A stretch of DNA of 64,000 nucleotides from Mycobacterium sp. E3198 (GTDB lineage: Bacteria; Actinomycetota; Actinomycetes; Mycobacteriales; Mycobacteriaceae): assembly GCF_001667015.1 (NCBI RefSeq), contig NZ_LZIS01000155.1, positions 36,211 to 100,210 on the forward strand, in the 5' to 3' direction. This document shows positions 52,963 to 61,821 of the stretch, one piece after another. How positions within the stretch are numbered: the stretch's first letter is position 1; each line of letters opens with the position of its first letter. Position numbers and translations under genes: made by a program. Below the pieces are notes generated by a model that saw only the letters and a program-made list of their open reading frames with translations, was not told the DNA's origin and did not search any database.

Positions 52963-53903
52963 TGCGGCCGCCCGACGAGCCTGCCGAGCTCGGCCAGATC
53001 CCGCTCGGCGTGGCTCTGCCGGATGTAGATGGTCAGGTCGGCGACCCGCTGGGCGTGCCGGCCGTCCTGGCACAGCGGGCCGGGCCCCAGGGCGCGGCCG
53101 GTGCGCGTGATGGCCTCGTCGGCCGCGTGTTCCACCACCGTGCGGGCTCTGCGGGCCAGCAGCTGGGCGGTGTCGGACCGGTCGAAGGGGTCCGAGTCGA
53201 TCTGCATGGCCGCCGCGGCCAGGATCGCGTCGCCCGCCGCGAGCGCGGCGTCCACGGCGCCGAGGTGGGCCAGCGAATACGCGTCGGCCGATTTGCTTGT
53301 GGCGCAGCGATACAGCGGCTCGGCGACCCTGCGCGCGCCACCCAGCCAGCACGCGGCCACGCCGATCGTGCCGTGCCAGAATCCCGGCCGACGGAAGTAC
53401 TCGTCGGGATCGCCGACGGCGACGGTTTGGGCGTTGGTGAACTGCACCGCCCTGGTGTCGCTGCCGGCCATTCCGACGTTCCACCACGTGGTGGGCAACG
53501 CCTTGACGGCGGGCTCGGCGACCGACACCGCGAACAGGCCGCGCGTTCCGTCGTCGAGTCGGGCGGTCACCAGCGCGTGGGTGCAGAACCCGGCGCCCGA
53601 ACACCACACCTTGGTGCCGTTGAGGACGACGGCGCCGCCGCTGACCCTGGTGGCGATCAGCGCGGCGTCGGGCGACTCCGCGGCCCACACGCCCCACAGC
53701 TGATCGGAATCGGGCGGCTTGCCGCCCAATTCGTGCAGGATCGCGACGGCGTCAACGTGCGACTCGGCGATCCGCGCCGCCACGATGTCGTCCTCGGCCA
53801 GCCGCGCCAGGCGCTGCCAGCGTTCGGCGGTACGCCCCGACGCGGGCAGGGTCAACTCGAGTCGTCCCGACTCCAGCCAGTGCTTGACCAACCCCGCCGT
53901 CAC
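52959..53903 (-). CDS. Acyl-CoA dehydrogenase-like protein, short form
   Basis: A 314-residue protein with middle and C-terminal parts of the acyl-CoA dehydrogenase fold (GVWAAES, LNGTKVWCSGAG, LPTTWWNVGMAGSDT). It is about 60-70 residues shorter than usual enzymes, mostly in the N-terminal helical domain, and I cannot point to a catalytic Glu. It may act on an unusual CoA or carrier-bound substrate. GTG start. First gene of the three-gene operon. Confidence 0.82.
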   Translation of the reverse strand: MTAGLVKHWLESGRLELTLPASGRTAERWQRLARLAEDDIVAARIAESHVDAVAILHELGGKPPDSDQLWGVWAAESPDAALIATRVSGGAVVLNGTKVWCSGAGFCTHALVTARLDDGTRGLFAVSVAEPAVKALPTTWWNVGMAGSDTRAVQFTNAQTVAVGDPDEYFRRPGFWHGTIGVAACWLGGARRVAEPLYRCATSKSADAYSLAHLGAVDAALAAGDAILAAAAMQIDSDPFDRSDTAQLLARRARTVVEHAADEAITRTGRALGPGPLCQDGRHAQRVADLTIYIRQSHAERDLAELGRLVGRPQ

Positions 53904-54043
53904 TCGTGATCACCTGCCGCCGATCTCTTGAGGGCCGCGTGGGCACGGTGAGCGTGGGACAGGGCGGCTGACATAACACAAAGGTTTGCCAGTCTGGAGG
54001 CCGGCTAAACGGTCGACAACCGATGTCGCGCGCCTGTCGGCCA

Positions 54044-54069
54044 GGTTGCATACCCCGGCGGCGGGGTAT
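54044..54069 (+). promoter_or_regulatory. SigF-like promoter inside an inverted repeat
   Basis: GGTT, 16 bp, GGGTAT, ending 12 bp before the nucleotidyltransferase ATG, so a nearly leaderless mRNA is expected. The -10 is one arm of the perfect 8-bp inverted repeat CATACCCC-GGCGGC-GGGGTATG (54049-54070). Confidence 0.65.
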
Positions 54070-54081
54070 GACCTATGCACC

Positions 54082-54669
54082 ATGACACCCACCCAGACAC
54101 CGGCCGAAACGCCCACGGATCTGCCCGTTTCCTGCGCGCACCTGCGCGAGGCGTTGCGCAGCGCCGCGTCGGCGCTCAAGGAGAACGGGCCGCGTTTCGC
54201 GTTGGCCGGCACGTATGCCCTGTGGGCGTTCGGCGCGCCCGAGCCCAGCCACGACGTCGACGTGGTGGTGGCCGAGGCGGACGTGGCCAGCGCCGAGGCC
54301 ACGCTGGCCGAGGCCGGATTCGCCATCGAGCATCCCCCGGAGGATTGGCTGTTCAAGGCGCGCACCGGCGATACGGTCGTCGACGTTCTGCATCGCATCA
54401 ACGGCGAACGCGTGGAACCCGCGACCTTGGACCGCGCCGAGCCGCGCGACGTGTTGGCGATCGCGATGCCGGTGCTGCCGCCCACCATGGTGGTCATCCA
54501 GAAGCTGCGCTCGCTCAACGAACATCACTGCGACTTCGCGAAGCTGCTGCCGGCGGTGCGGGCGGTGCGCGAACGGCTGGACTGGGCGCACATTCGGGCC
54601 CAGACCGCCGACAACGACTACGCGGTCGCGTTTTTGGTGCTGGCCGACCGGCTCGGCATCACCGGTTGA
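54082..54669 (+). CDS. Nucleotidyltransferase-like protein
   Basis: A 195-residue protein with a minimal nucleotidyltransferase fold: FALAGTYALWAFG in place of the GS loop, then SHDVDVVV with the DxD metal pair, then DTVVDVLHRI. It resembles DUF6036/AbiEii-type proteins, some of which are type IV toxins, but no antitoxin gene is adjacent. It could also be an RNA- or drug-modifying enzyme. The C-terminal part is helical. Start fits the overlapping SigF-like promoter. Confidence 0.8.
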   Translation: MTPTQTPAETPTDLPVSCAHLREALRSAASALKENGPRFALAGTYALWAFGAPEPSHDVDVVVAEADVASAEATLAEAGFAIEHPPEDWLFKARTGDTVVDVLHRINGERVEPATLDRAEPRDVLAIAMPVLPPTMVVIQKLRSLNEHHCDFAKLLPAVRAVRERLDWAHIRAQTADNDYAVAFLVLADRLGITG

Positions 54670-54676
54670 GTGCCGG

Positions 54677-54934
54677 TCAGTGGTTGCGCAGCTTGGCGAC
54701 CAGCTTGTCCTTGGTCAGGCTCGAATAGCCCGACATGCCAAGCTCTTTGGCCCTCTTCTTCAGTTGCGGAACCGTCCAGTCCTCATACGAGCCGGATTTG
54801 CCGCCCTTGCGGCTGACCGACGACTTGCCCCGGCCGGCGGCCGCATTGGAAATCCGTGCCGCCTTCTCCTTGGAGTCGCCCTTCTTGCGCAGATCCTGAT
54901 ACATCTTTTCGTTCTTGATCGACGAACGCGGCAT
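54677..54934 (-). CDS. Small basic protein with Rho N-terminal-like (SAP/HeH) domain
   Basis: An 85-residue lysine-rich protein, beginning MPRSSIKNEKMYQDLRKKGD (a DUF7218-like segment) and ending in a helix-extended-helix motif (WTVPQLKKRAKELGMSGYSS, then LTKDKLVAKLRNH) like that of Rho N-terminal and SAP domains. Nucleic-acid binding is likely. AGGAGG lies 7 nt before the ATG, a near-perfect site. It lies 29 bp after katE on the same strand and is probably co-transcribed, suggesting DNA protection during oxidative stress. Confidence 0.86.
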   Translation of the reverse strand: MPRSSIKNEKMYQDLRKKGDSKEKAARISNAAAGRGKSSVSRKGGKSGSYEDWTVPQLKKRAKELGMSGYSSLTKDKLVAKLRNH

Positions 54935-54963
54935 GGTTGATCCTCCTTTGCAAACCCCGGTGG

Positions 54964-57084
54964 CTAGGCCGGCACCGGGTCGGTTTGGCGTTCCCAGCAA
55001 CGGTGCCCGCCCAGCGCGGCGGCGACTTCCGCGGCGAACTCGTCGGGTAACTCGTCGGCCGCCGCGGTGGTGGTCACCACCGCCCGGTCGCTGACGACGT
55101 CGGTGGCCGGCTCGCTGTCGGCGGCGAGGCGGGCCTCGATGTGCGCGGCGCGCAGCAGCTTGATCCCCGCGCCGTACGCGCCGATCGGCTTGAGGTGCTT
55201 GTAGGCCTCGACCAGGAAGTGCACGGCATAACCGTCGTGGGACAGCGTCTGGACCGAATCCGGTCCGCACGCCACCACCACCGCGTCGTAGAGCACCGAC
55301 GCCATCGTCGTGAACGCCCGGTCGACGGGCAGTTCGCCGCCGGACCCACCGCGCAGGGTGCCGCCGGCGACGGGCGCCAGCACCTCGACCATCGCGCCGC
55401 GCTCGGCCATGAGCTCCTTGAAACGCTGCGTCCCAACGACATCCACCCCATCGGCGGCCAGCACCGCGATCTTGCGGGTGGCGATGCTGTCGCTGATGCC
55501 GATCTGGGACAGCGCCGGTGAGGCGGCCACCTGGCCGTCGACCGCTTCGTCGGGCGGCGCCGGCAGTCCCAGCTTCGCGGCCACCCGGGTGGCCAGCTCG
55601 TGATCGACGCGGGCGAGTTGGGCGACCACCGCCGAGCGGATGTCGGGCACTTCGACCTTGCCGAGTTCGAAGGCGAACGCGGCGACGATGTGTTCGGCCT
55701 CGACCGGCGACATGCTCTTCCAGAACATCCGCGCCTGGCTGTAGTGATTCTCGAACGATTTCGCCCGCTTGCGCATCGCGGCGCCGTCGACACGCTGCGT
55801 GTAATGGCGAAAGACGTTCTCGTCGGCCAGCGCCGGGCAGCCGCCGCCGACAGTGTTCTTGTAGTAGCTGGACCGGCCCTGCGGGATCGCGTGCTGGGAA
55901 TAGCCGTCCTGCTGGTTGTTGCGGACCTCGGCCAGCGGGCGGTTGACCGGCAGTTGGGCGAAGTTGGGGCCGCCCAGGCGGATCAACTGCGTGTCGAGGT
56001 AGGAGAAGTTGCGGAACTGCAGCAGCGGATCGTTGGTGAAGTCGATCCCCGGCACCACGTTGGCGGTGTGGAAGGCCACCTGTTCGGTCTCGGCGAAGAA
56101 ATTGTCGGGGTTGCGGTTGAGCACCATCTTACCCACCGGCCGCACCGGAACCTGTTCCTCGGGAATGATTTTCGTGGCGTCGAGCAGGTCGAAGTCGAAC
56201 TTGAACTCGTCTTCCTCGGCCACCAGTTGGACCCCGAGTTCCCACTCGGGATACTGGCCGGACTCGATGGCGTCCCACAGGTCGCGCCGGTTGAAGTCGG
56301 GGTCCTTGCCGGCGATCTTCTGCGCCTCGTCCCAGATCAGGGAATGCGTTCCCAGCCGCGGCGTCCAGTGAAACTTCACGAAAGTGCCTTCGCCGCGGTC
56401 GTTTACCAGGCGGAACGTATGCACGCCGAAACCCTGCATCATCCGGTAGCTGCGCGGCAGGGCGCGATCCGACATCAGCCACATGATCGTGTGCAGCGTC
56501 TCGGGCTGCAGCGCCACGAAGTCCCACAGCGTGTCGTGGGCCGAGGCCGCCTGCGGAATCTCGTTGTGCGGCTCGGGTTTTACCGCGTGCACGAAGTCGG
56601 GGAACTTGATGCCGTCCTGGATGAAGAAGACCGGAAAGTTGTTGCCCACTAGGTCGTAGTTGCCCTGATCGGTGTAGAACTTGGTGGCGAACCCGCGCAC
56701 GTCGCGCACGGTGTCGGCGGACCCGCGGAAGCCGGCCACCGTGGAGAACCGGACGAACACCGGCGTCTGCTTGCCGGAGGTGGTCAGAAACCGCGCGGCC
56801 GTGTATTCGGCCAGCGAATCGTCGTAGGGTTCGAAGAAACCGTAGGCCCCCGATCCGCGCGCGTGCACCACGCGCTCCGGGATGCGCTCGTGATCGAAGT
56901 GGGTGATCTTCTCGCGGGCGTGGAAGTCCTCCAGCAACGTGGGCCCCCGCTCGCCGGCGGTCAGCGAATCGTCGGTGTCATCGACCCGGACGCCCTGCTG
57001 GGTGGTCAGGTACCCGGTGTCGCGGCGCACCCGTGACGGCTCGAGATCGTGCTGCTTTTCGTCGGACGTGTGATTGGTGTCCAT
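54964..57084 (-). CDS. katE: Large-subunit (clade 2) catalase
   Basis: A 706-residue heme catalase. Catalytic His is in [12 protein letters not shown], Asn in the [11 protein letters not shown] block and the heme-ligand Tyr in [17 protein letters not shown]. Residues about 550-700 form the flavodoxin/DJ-1-like C-terminal domain typical of HPII enzymes ([28 protein letters not shown]). It decomposes H2O2 without peroxidase activity; it is not KatG. A weak SigF-like promoter precedes it, and clade 2 catalases of this kind are stress-sigma targets in other actinobacteria. Confidence 0.95.
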   Translation of the reverse strand: MDTNHTSDEKQHDLEPSRVRRDTGYLTTQQGVRVDDTDDSLTAGERGPTLLEDFHAREKITHFDHERIPERVVHARGSGAYGFFEPYDDSLAEYTAARFLTTSGKQTPVFVRFSTVAGFRGSADTVRDVRGFATKFYTDQGNYDLVGNNFPVFFIQDGIKFPDFVHAVKPEPHNEIPQAASAHDTLWDFVALQPETLHTIMWLMSDRALPRSYRMMQGFGVHTFRLVNDRGEGTFVKFHWTPRLGTHSLIWDEAQKIAGKDPDFNRRDLWDAIESGQYPEWELGVQLVAEEDEFKFDFDLLDATKIIPEEQVPVRPVGKMVLNRNPDNFFAETEQVAFHTANVVPGIDFTNDPLLQFRNFSYLDTQLIRLGGPNFAQLPVNRPLAEVRNNQQDGYSQHAIPQGRSSYYKNTVGGGCPALADENVFRHYTQRVDGAAMRKRAKSFENHYSQARMFWKSMSPVEAEHIVAAFAFELGKVEVPDIRSAVVAQLARVDHELATRVAAKLGLPAPPDEAVDGQVAASPALSQIGISDSIATRKIAVLAADGVDVVGTQRFKELMAERGAMVEVLAPVAGGTLRGGSGGELPVDRAFTTMASVLYDAVVVACGPDSVQTLSHDGYAVHFLVEAYKHLKPIGAYGAGIKLLRAAHIEARLAADSEPATDVVSDRAVVTTTAAADELPDEFAAEVAAALGGHRCWERQTDPVPA

Positions 57085-57093
57085 GGCTTTCGG

Positions 57094-57118
57094 TTACCAC
57101 GGCTAAGCCGGGGTAAAC
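57094..57118 (-). promoter_or_regulatory. Possible SigF-like promoter of katE
   Basis: Minus strand: GTTT, 15 bp, TGGTAA (two mismatches in the -10), ending 10 bp before the katE ATG. Confidence 0.4.
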
Positions 57119-57149
57119 AGAGCCGCGCGTCCCTATCCACCGGCCCTGC

Positions 57150-57174
57150 GGTTACGTACCCTTGGTGGGGGTAG
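57150..57174 (+). promoter_or_regulatory. SigF-like promoter of the first cheB-like gene
   Basis: GGTT, 15 bp, GGGTAG. The transcript would begin near 57180, at or beside the GTG codons, which suggests a leaderless mRNA. Confidence 0.6.
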
Positions 57175-57180
57175 TTGAGG

Positions 57181-58197
57181 GTGGTGATTGACGCGACCAA
57201 TGAAAACGGCCTGCGCGGAGTGGTCGCGATAGGCGCCTCGGCGGGCGGCGTCGAAGCGCTCTCACGCTTGGCGGCCAGCCTCTCGCCCGACCTGCCTTAC
57301 GCCTACTTGATGGTGCTGCACGTCCCCGCCGGTGCGCCGAGCGTCCTGGCGCGCATCATCGATCGCTGCGGACCGCTGCCGGCGAGGGCGGCCCAAGACG
57401 GCGCGCCGCTGGAGCCGGGCCACATCTATGTCGGCACCCCGGACCGCCACCTGCTGGTCGCCGACCATCGCGTGCTGTTATCGCAAGGGCCGACCGAGAA
57501 CGGGCACCGGCCCGCGATCAACGCGCTGTTCCGCTCGGTGGCCGTGACATTCGGCCACCGAGCGATCGGCGTGTTGCTCTCGGGCGTCCTCGACGACGGC
57601 GTGCTGGGTTTGGCCGCCATCCGCTCGCGCGGCGGCACCACCATCGGCCAGGCACCGGGGGACGCGCTGTTCGCGGCCCTGCCGACAAACGCCCGGGATG
57701 CCGGCGTGCTGGACCGGCAGGCCGCGGCGGCCGACATCGGGGCGGTGCTCAAGGAGCTTTCTCAGAAAGAAATCGAGGACCCGATCATGGAACCTGACGC
57801 AGCGCTGGACCTGGAAAACCGCATCGCGATGACCGCCCGGTTTTCGACCGATTTCGATACCCAGGACCTGGGTGCGCCGTCCGGCTATACCTGCCCGGAC
57901 TGCAACGGCTCGCTGATCACGATCACCGAGGGTCACTTCCGCTGCCAGGTCGGTCACGCGTGGACGGCCGATGCCCTGCTCGCCGCGCGCGATACAGAGG
58001 TGGAGGGCGCGTTGTGGGTCGCCCTGCGCAGCCTCCGGGAGAAGGCCAAATTGGCGCGGCAACTGGCCGACAAGGCCGGCCCCGGCCTGCTCTCGCGGCG
58101 CTACACCGGCCTCGCCGAGGAAAGCGAACGGGCGCTGGCCGTGCTCGGCGACCGGCTGGCGGCCAACGCCCCCCATCGCGGTGATGCCGATGGATAA
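57181..58197 (+). CDS. CheB-type methylesterase with C-terminal zinc-ribbon-like extension
   Basis: A 338-residue protein. Residues about 12-190 are a CheB methylesterase domain with catalytic Ser in GASAGGVEA, His in VLHVPAG and Asp in SGVLDDGVLG; there is no receiver domain. A later segment CPDC...CQVGHAW (near residues 240-265) looks like a metal-binding ribbon, followed by a helical tail. Without a chemotaxis receptor nearby, its target may be methylated glutamates on another signalling protein. The start is uncertain among TTG 57175, GTG 57181 and GTG 57184; the promoter favours the GTGs. It overlaps the STAS/ATPase gene by 14 bp. Confidence 0.87.
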   Translation: MVIDATNENGLRGVVAIGASAGGVEALSRLAASLSPDLPYAYLMVLHVPAGAPSVLARIIDRCGPLPARAAQDGAPLEPGHIYVGTPDRHLLVADHRVLLSQGPTENGHRPAINALFRSVAVTFGHRAIGVLLSGVLDDGVLGLAAIRSRGGTTIGQAPGDALFAALPTNARDAGVLDRQAAAADIGAVLKELSQKEIEDPIMEPDAALDLENRIAMTARFSTDFDTQDLGAPSGYTCPDCNGSLITITEGHFRCQVGHAWTADALLAARDTEVEGALWVALRSLREKAKLARQLADKAGPGLLSRRYTGLAEESERALAVLGDRLAANAPHRGDADG

Positions 58198-58951
58198 ACC
58201 GCGGTCGGCGGTCCGAATCGACGCAGCAGCACCTCAGCGGGATGTGCCCGTCCTGGTGATGGACGGGGTGCTGGACAGCTCCACCTATCGGACCATCCGC
58301 GACACCGTCATCAAGGCGGCGCTCGACGAGCCGCGCGCGGTGATCGTGGACGTCAATCACCTGTCCGCGCCGTCCGCGTCGGCGTGGACGGTGTTCACCA
58401 GCGCCCGCTGGCACGTCAGCATCTGGCCGGACGTTCCGATCCTGCTGGTGTGTGCGCGGCCGCAGGTGCGCACGGCGATCGCCGCCGGCGGCGTGACGCG
58501 GTACGTGCCGGTGCATCCCAACGTGGAGTTGGCGCTGGGAGCCCTCGGCAACCAGCCGCTGCCCCTCCGCCGGCGCGCGCGCAGCGAGCTTCCCGCGACC
58601 AAGGTCGGCGTCGGCCTGGCCCGCGCCATGATCACCGACTGGCTCACCCAATGGGACAAGGCCGACCTCGTTCCCGTCGCGGCCACGGTGGGCACCGTGT
58701 TCGTGGAGAACGTCCTCGACTACACCGAAAGCGCTCCGGTGCTGATCCTCGAGAGCCAGCGCGACACCGTCACCGTCGCGGTCGAGGACTGCAGCGAGCA
58801 CCTGCCGGGCCGGCACGAAGACGCCTATCGCGGCGCCGAGATCGTCTCCGGCCTGGCCATCGTGTCGGCGCTGTGCCGGGCGTGGGGGGCCACCCAGACG
58901 TCGTCGGGCAAGACGGTGTGGGCACTGGTCGGTGGGGAAAATCAGCTGTAG
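58184..58951 (+). CDS. STAS and HATPase (RsbW-like) fusion protein
   Basis: A 255-residue protein. The first 110 residues form a STAS-like domain (VLVMDGVLDSSTYRTIRD; AVIVDVNHLSAPSASAWTVF, in part), in which the serine-bearing loop is SAPSAS. Residues about 130-255 resemble a GHKL ATPase of the anti-sigma kinase type, with ENVLDYTE as N box and a diverged G box (TQTSSGKTVWALV). This merges antagonist and kinase-like halves in one chain, pointing to partner switching of a sigma factor. ATG at 58184 or 58190. It overlaps the CheB gene, and CheR-PAS follows after 54 bp. Confidence 0.82.
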   Translation: MPMDKPRSAVRIDAAAPQRDVPVLVMDGVLDSSTYRTIRDTVIKAALDEPRAVIVDVNHLSAPSASAWTVFTSARWHVSIWPDVPILLVCARPQVRTAIAAGGVTRYVPVHPNVELALGALGNQPLPLRRRARSELPATKVGVGLARAMITDWLTQWDKADLVPVAATVGTVFVENVLDYTESAPVLILESQRDTVTVAVEDCSEHLPGRHEDAYRGAEIVSGLAIVSALCRAWGATQTSSGKTVWALVGGENQL

Positions 58952-59005
58952 CGCAGCGAGTAATGTTCGAGTCCTTCGGCGAACGCGCTTTCGAACGGGA
59001 CGTTA

Positions 59006-60847
59006 ATGGACGGCAAGACGGACGAGGCCTTCGAGGCTTTGTTGCGCTACATGCGGGACTCGCGTGGGTTCGACTTCACCGGCTACAAGCGCACGTCGCT
59101 GATGCGCCGGGTACGCCACCGCATGGATCAGGCAGGATACAGCACCTTCGAGGAGTACCTCGACGTGCTGCAGGCCAGCTCGGACGAATTCGCGGCCCTG
59201 TTCAACACCATCCTGATCAACGTCACCGCGTTCTTCCGGGACCCGGACGCCTGGGAATTCATCGCCGCCGAGGTCATCCCGCGGATGCTGGCCGAGCGCG
59301 GACCCGACGACCCGATCCGGGTGTGGAGCGCGGGATGCGCGTCGGGGCAGGAGGCCTACACGCTGGCCATGCTGTTGGCCGAGGCGCTGGGTCCCGACGC
59401 CTTCCGCCAGCGGGTCAAGATCTACGCCACCGACATCGACGAGGAGGCGCTGTCCGAGGCGCGCGCCGCGTCGTATGACGCCAAGGCCGTCGAGTCGGTC
59501 CCGGCCGACCTGCTGGCGCGCTATTTCGAACAGGTCAACAGCCGCTACGTCTTCCACAAGGACCTGCGCCGCGCGGTCATCTTCGGCCGCAACGACCTGG
59601 TGAAGGACGCTCCGATTTCGCGCGTCGACCTGCTGGTGTGCCGCAACACGTTGATGTATCTCAACGCCGAGACGCAGCGAAACGTGGTGGGGCGCTTGCA
59701 TTTCGCGCTCGCACCGCAGGGGACGCTGTTCCTCGGGCACGCCGAGATGCTGCTGAGCCACAGCGACCGTTTCGCGCCGCTGAACCTCAAGAACCGGATC
59801 TTCCGCAAGGTCGCCGGGTCCCAGGGCGTGGCCGACCGCTACGACCCGGCCGCCGCGTTCTACGAACGCCACGGCGACCTGCCCGGCCTGACGACGGTGC
59901 GCGACCTGGCTTTTCGTGCCAGCCCGGTCGCCCAGATCGTGATCACCGGCGAGGACACCGTCGCGATGATCAACCAGCAGGCCGAGAGTGTCTTCGGCCT
60001 GTCGGCCCGCGACATCGGCCGGCTGCTGCGCGACCTCGAGGTGTCCTACCGGCCGGTCGAGCTGCGCGCCTACCTGGAGCAGGCCAAGGTGGAGCGGCGC
60101 TCGACGCGGATCCCGGACGTCAAATGGCAGCGGCCCGGCGCCGAGACGGTGTGGTTCGAGATTCACGTCAATCCGCTCGTCGATGCCGAGAACGGCCTGC
60201 TCGGCGTGTCGATCGTGTTCTTCGACGTCACCGCGACGCGCGCGCTGCTCGACAAGGTCGTCCAGACCAACCGCCAGCTCGAGGCGGCCTACGAGGAGCT
60301 GCAGTCCACCAACGAGGAACTCGAGACCACCAACGAGGAGCTGCAGTCCACGGTGGAGGAGCTCGAGACCACCAACGAGGAGCTGCAGTCCACCAACGAA
60401 GAGCTCGAGACGATGAACGAGGAGCTGCAGTCCACCAACGACGAACTGCACACCATCAACGACACGCTGCGCGAACGCAGCGTGGAGCTGGACGACGCCA
60501 AGACCTTCCTCGATTCGTTGATCAACTCGGTTCAGCTCGGGATGGTCGTGGTGGACCGCGAGATGCGGGTGGTGGTGTGGAACCGCGGCTGCGAGGACCT
60601 CTGGGGGCTGCGGTCCGACGAGACGACGGGAAGCCGCCTCACGGGCCTGGACATCGGTCTGCCGCTGGACACCGTGCGGCCGTTGATCGGGAACGCCTTC
60701 GTCGATCCGGACAGCGCGGGCGAAACCGTGGTGGACGCCGTCAACCGGCGCGGGCGGCCCGCGCGGGTGCGGGTCGCGTGCACCTCGTTTCGCTCGGCCG
60801 ACGGAACCGTCGGCGGGGCGCTGCTGCTCATGGAGGTCGTCGGTTAG
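59006..60847 (+). CDS. CheR-type methyltransferase with coiled coil and PAS domain
   Basis: A 613-residue protein: CheR N-terminal helices (10-75; NTILINVTAFFRD), SAM-dependent methyltransferase domain (85-275; VWSAGCASGQEAYTLA), a first PAS-like domain (about 300-415), a coiled coil of repeated ELQSTNEELETTNEE units (about 420-495) and a second PAS domain (500-613). CheR/CheB-PAS proteins of this kind are signalling hubs outside classical chemotaxis in other phyla. It lacks receptor partners here. The DNA of the coiled coil (about 60296-60440) is internally repetitive, so its length may vary between strains. Confidence 0.92.
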   Translation: MDGKTDEAFEALLRYMRDSRGFDFTGYKRTSLMRRVRHRMDQAGYSTFEEYLDVLQASSDEFAALFNTILINVTAFFRDPDAWEFIAAEVIPRMLAERGPDDPIRVWSAGCASGQEAYTLAMLLAEALGPDAFRQRVKIYATDIDEEALSEARAASYDAKAVESVPADLLARYFEQVNSRYVFHKDLRRAVIFGRNDLVKDAPISRVDLLVCRNTLMYLNAETQRNVVGRLHFALAPQGTLFLGHAEMLLSHSDRFAPLNLKNRIFRKVAGSQGVADRYDPAAAFYERHGDLPGLTTVRDLAFRASPVAQIVITGEDTVAMINQQAESVFGLSARDIGRLLRDLEVSYRPVELRAYLEQAKVERRSTRIPDVKWQRPGAETVWFEIHVNPLVDAENGLLGVSIVFFDVTATRALLDKVVQTNRQLEAAYEELQSTNEELETTNEELQSTVEELETTNEELQSTNEELETMNEELQSTNDELHTINDTLRERSVELDDAKTFLDSLINSVQLGMVVVDREMRVVVWNRGCEDLWGLRSDETTGSRLTGLDIGLPLDTVRPLIGNAFVDPDSAGETVVDAVNRRGRPARVRVACTSFRSADGTVGGALLLMEVVG

Positions 60848-60848
60848 G

Positions 60849-61715
60849 TCAGCGGCCCCACCGCGCGGCCGCCTCCGACGCCGCCTGGTGGGCGAGTTGC
60901 GCCCGGCGCACCGACTCCTGCGCCCTGCGCCGCGCGAGCGCCACGGTCCGCGCGGTGGCGCCGAAGCCTTCGGACAGGTCCTCGCGTCTGCGCTTGAGCT
61001 CGGCGGCCCGCTGTTTCGCCAACTCGGCGCGGGCGGTTGCGCTGTTGGGTGTGCGGTCCGGCGACATAGGGGATTCCTCGTACGCCGCGCTCGGTCTGTC
61101 GCCGTTGCCCTCGACCGGGCGCGGCGCCGCGGACGCGGGCGTCCCACCCGCGACGATCTCGGCCAGGGCGTGCCCGATCTCGTGGATCGGCAACACCTGA
61201 TCGGCGCCGGCTCGGATGGCCGCGAGCGGCAGCGACGCGTACTGGGCGGTGTCCGGGCTCTGGGCGATGACGACGGCGCCGGCCCGCCTCATCGCGACGG
61301 TGCCGACCGCGCCGTCGTGCCCGGACCCCGACAACAGGACCGCCACGCCGCGCGCTCCGTACGACTTGGCCAGCGATGTCAGCAGGACGTCGAAGCGCCG
61401 TTCGACGAGGGCGGCCATTTCATGCAGGCGACAGCGGCCGTCGGGCGTAAATTCCAGGTGCCTTCCCGGCGGACAGACCGCCACCTCGCCGGCCGCGACG
61501 GCCTGACCGTCCCGCGCCCAACCGACCCGATGGGGCGTCTGCCTGCCCAGGATCGTCGGCAGCACGCTGCTGATGCCGCCGAGGTGCTGCTGCACGACGA
61601 CCGCCGCCGGAAACTGGGGCGGCAGGTCATGCAGGACGATGGACAACGCGTCCAGTCCACCGGCCGACGCCAGGAGGACCACCAGGTCAACGTGTCGGCG
61701 GCTGCGGTTGCTCAT
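60849..61715 (-). CDS. CheB-type methylesterase with helical tail
   Basis: A 288-residue protein with a CheB domain (about 8-185): Ser17 in LASAGGLDA, His in VVVQQHLGG and Asp in SGSGHDGAVG. No receiver domain. The last 90 residues are a lysine/arginine-rich helix (ELAKQRAAELKRRREDL), unlike the zinc-ribbon tail of the other CheB protein. It converges on the CheR-PAS gene with a 1-bp gap. The ATG was fixed by the CheB domain start. Divergent from the glycosyltransferase gene across a long inverted repeat. Confidence 0.88.
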   Translation of the reverse strand: MSNRSRRHVDLVVLLASAGGLDALSIVLHDLPPQFPAAVVVQQHLGGISSVLPTILGRQTPHRVGWARDGQAVAAGEVAVCPPGRHLEFTPDGRCRLHEMAALVERRFDVLLTSLAKSYGARGVAVLLSGSGHDGAVGTVAMRRAGAVVIAQSPDTAQYASLPLAAIRAGADQVLPIHEIGHALAEIVAGGTPASAAPRPVEGNGDRPSAAYEESPMSPDRTPNSATARAELAKQRAAELKRRREDLSEGFGATARTVALARRRAQESVRRAQLAHQAASEAAARWGR

Positions 61716-61769
61716 TACTTCAGTGTCCCCTTCGAAGCGGCTCCGTCCCAGGTCGCGGCGCGGTCCGAT

Positions 61770-61821
61770 ATGCGAAACGCCGGGACGGTGGGCGAAGCGG
61801 GCGAAGTGCGGCGTTTCGCAT
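61770..61821. repeat. Long inverted repeat in the cheB/glycosyltransferase promoter region
   Basis: ATGCGAAACGCC (61770-61781) and its exact complement GGCGTTTCGCAT (61810-61821) enclose 28 bp. The right arm contains the GTTT of the SigF-like promoter. It could be an operator or a loop-forming leader structure. Confidence 0.75.

Noticed and set aside
60296..60440. Tandem repeat as a minisatellite or CRISPR-like array
   Set aside because: The units encode in-frame heptads of a coiled coil and there are no unique spacers.
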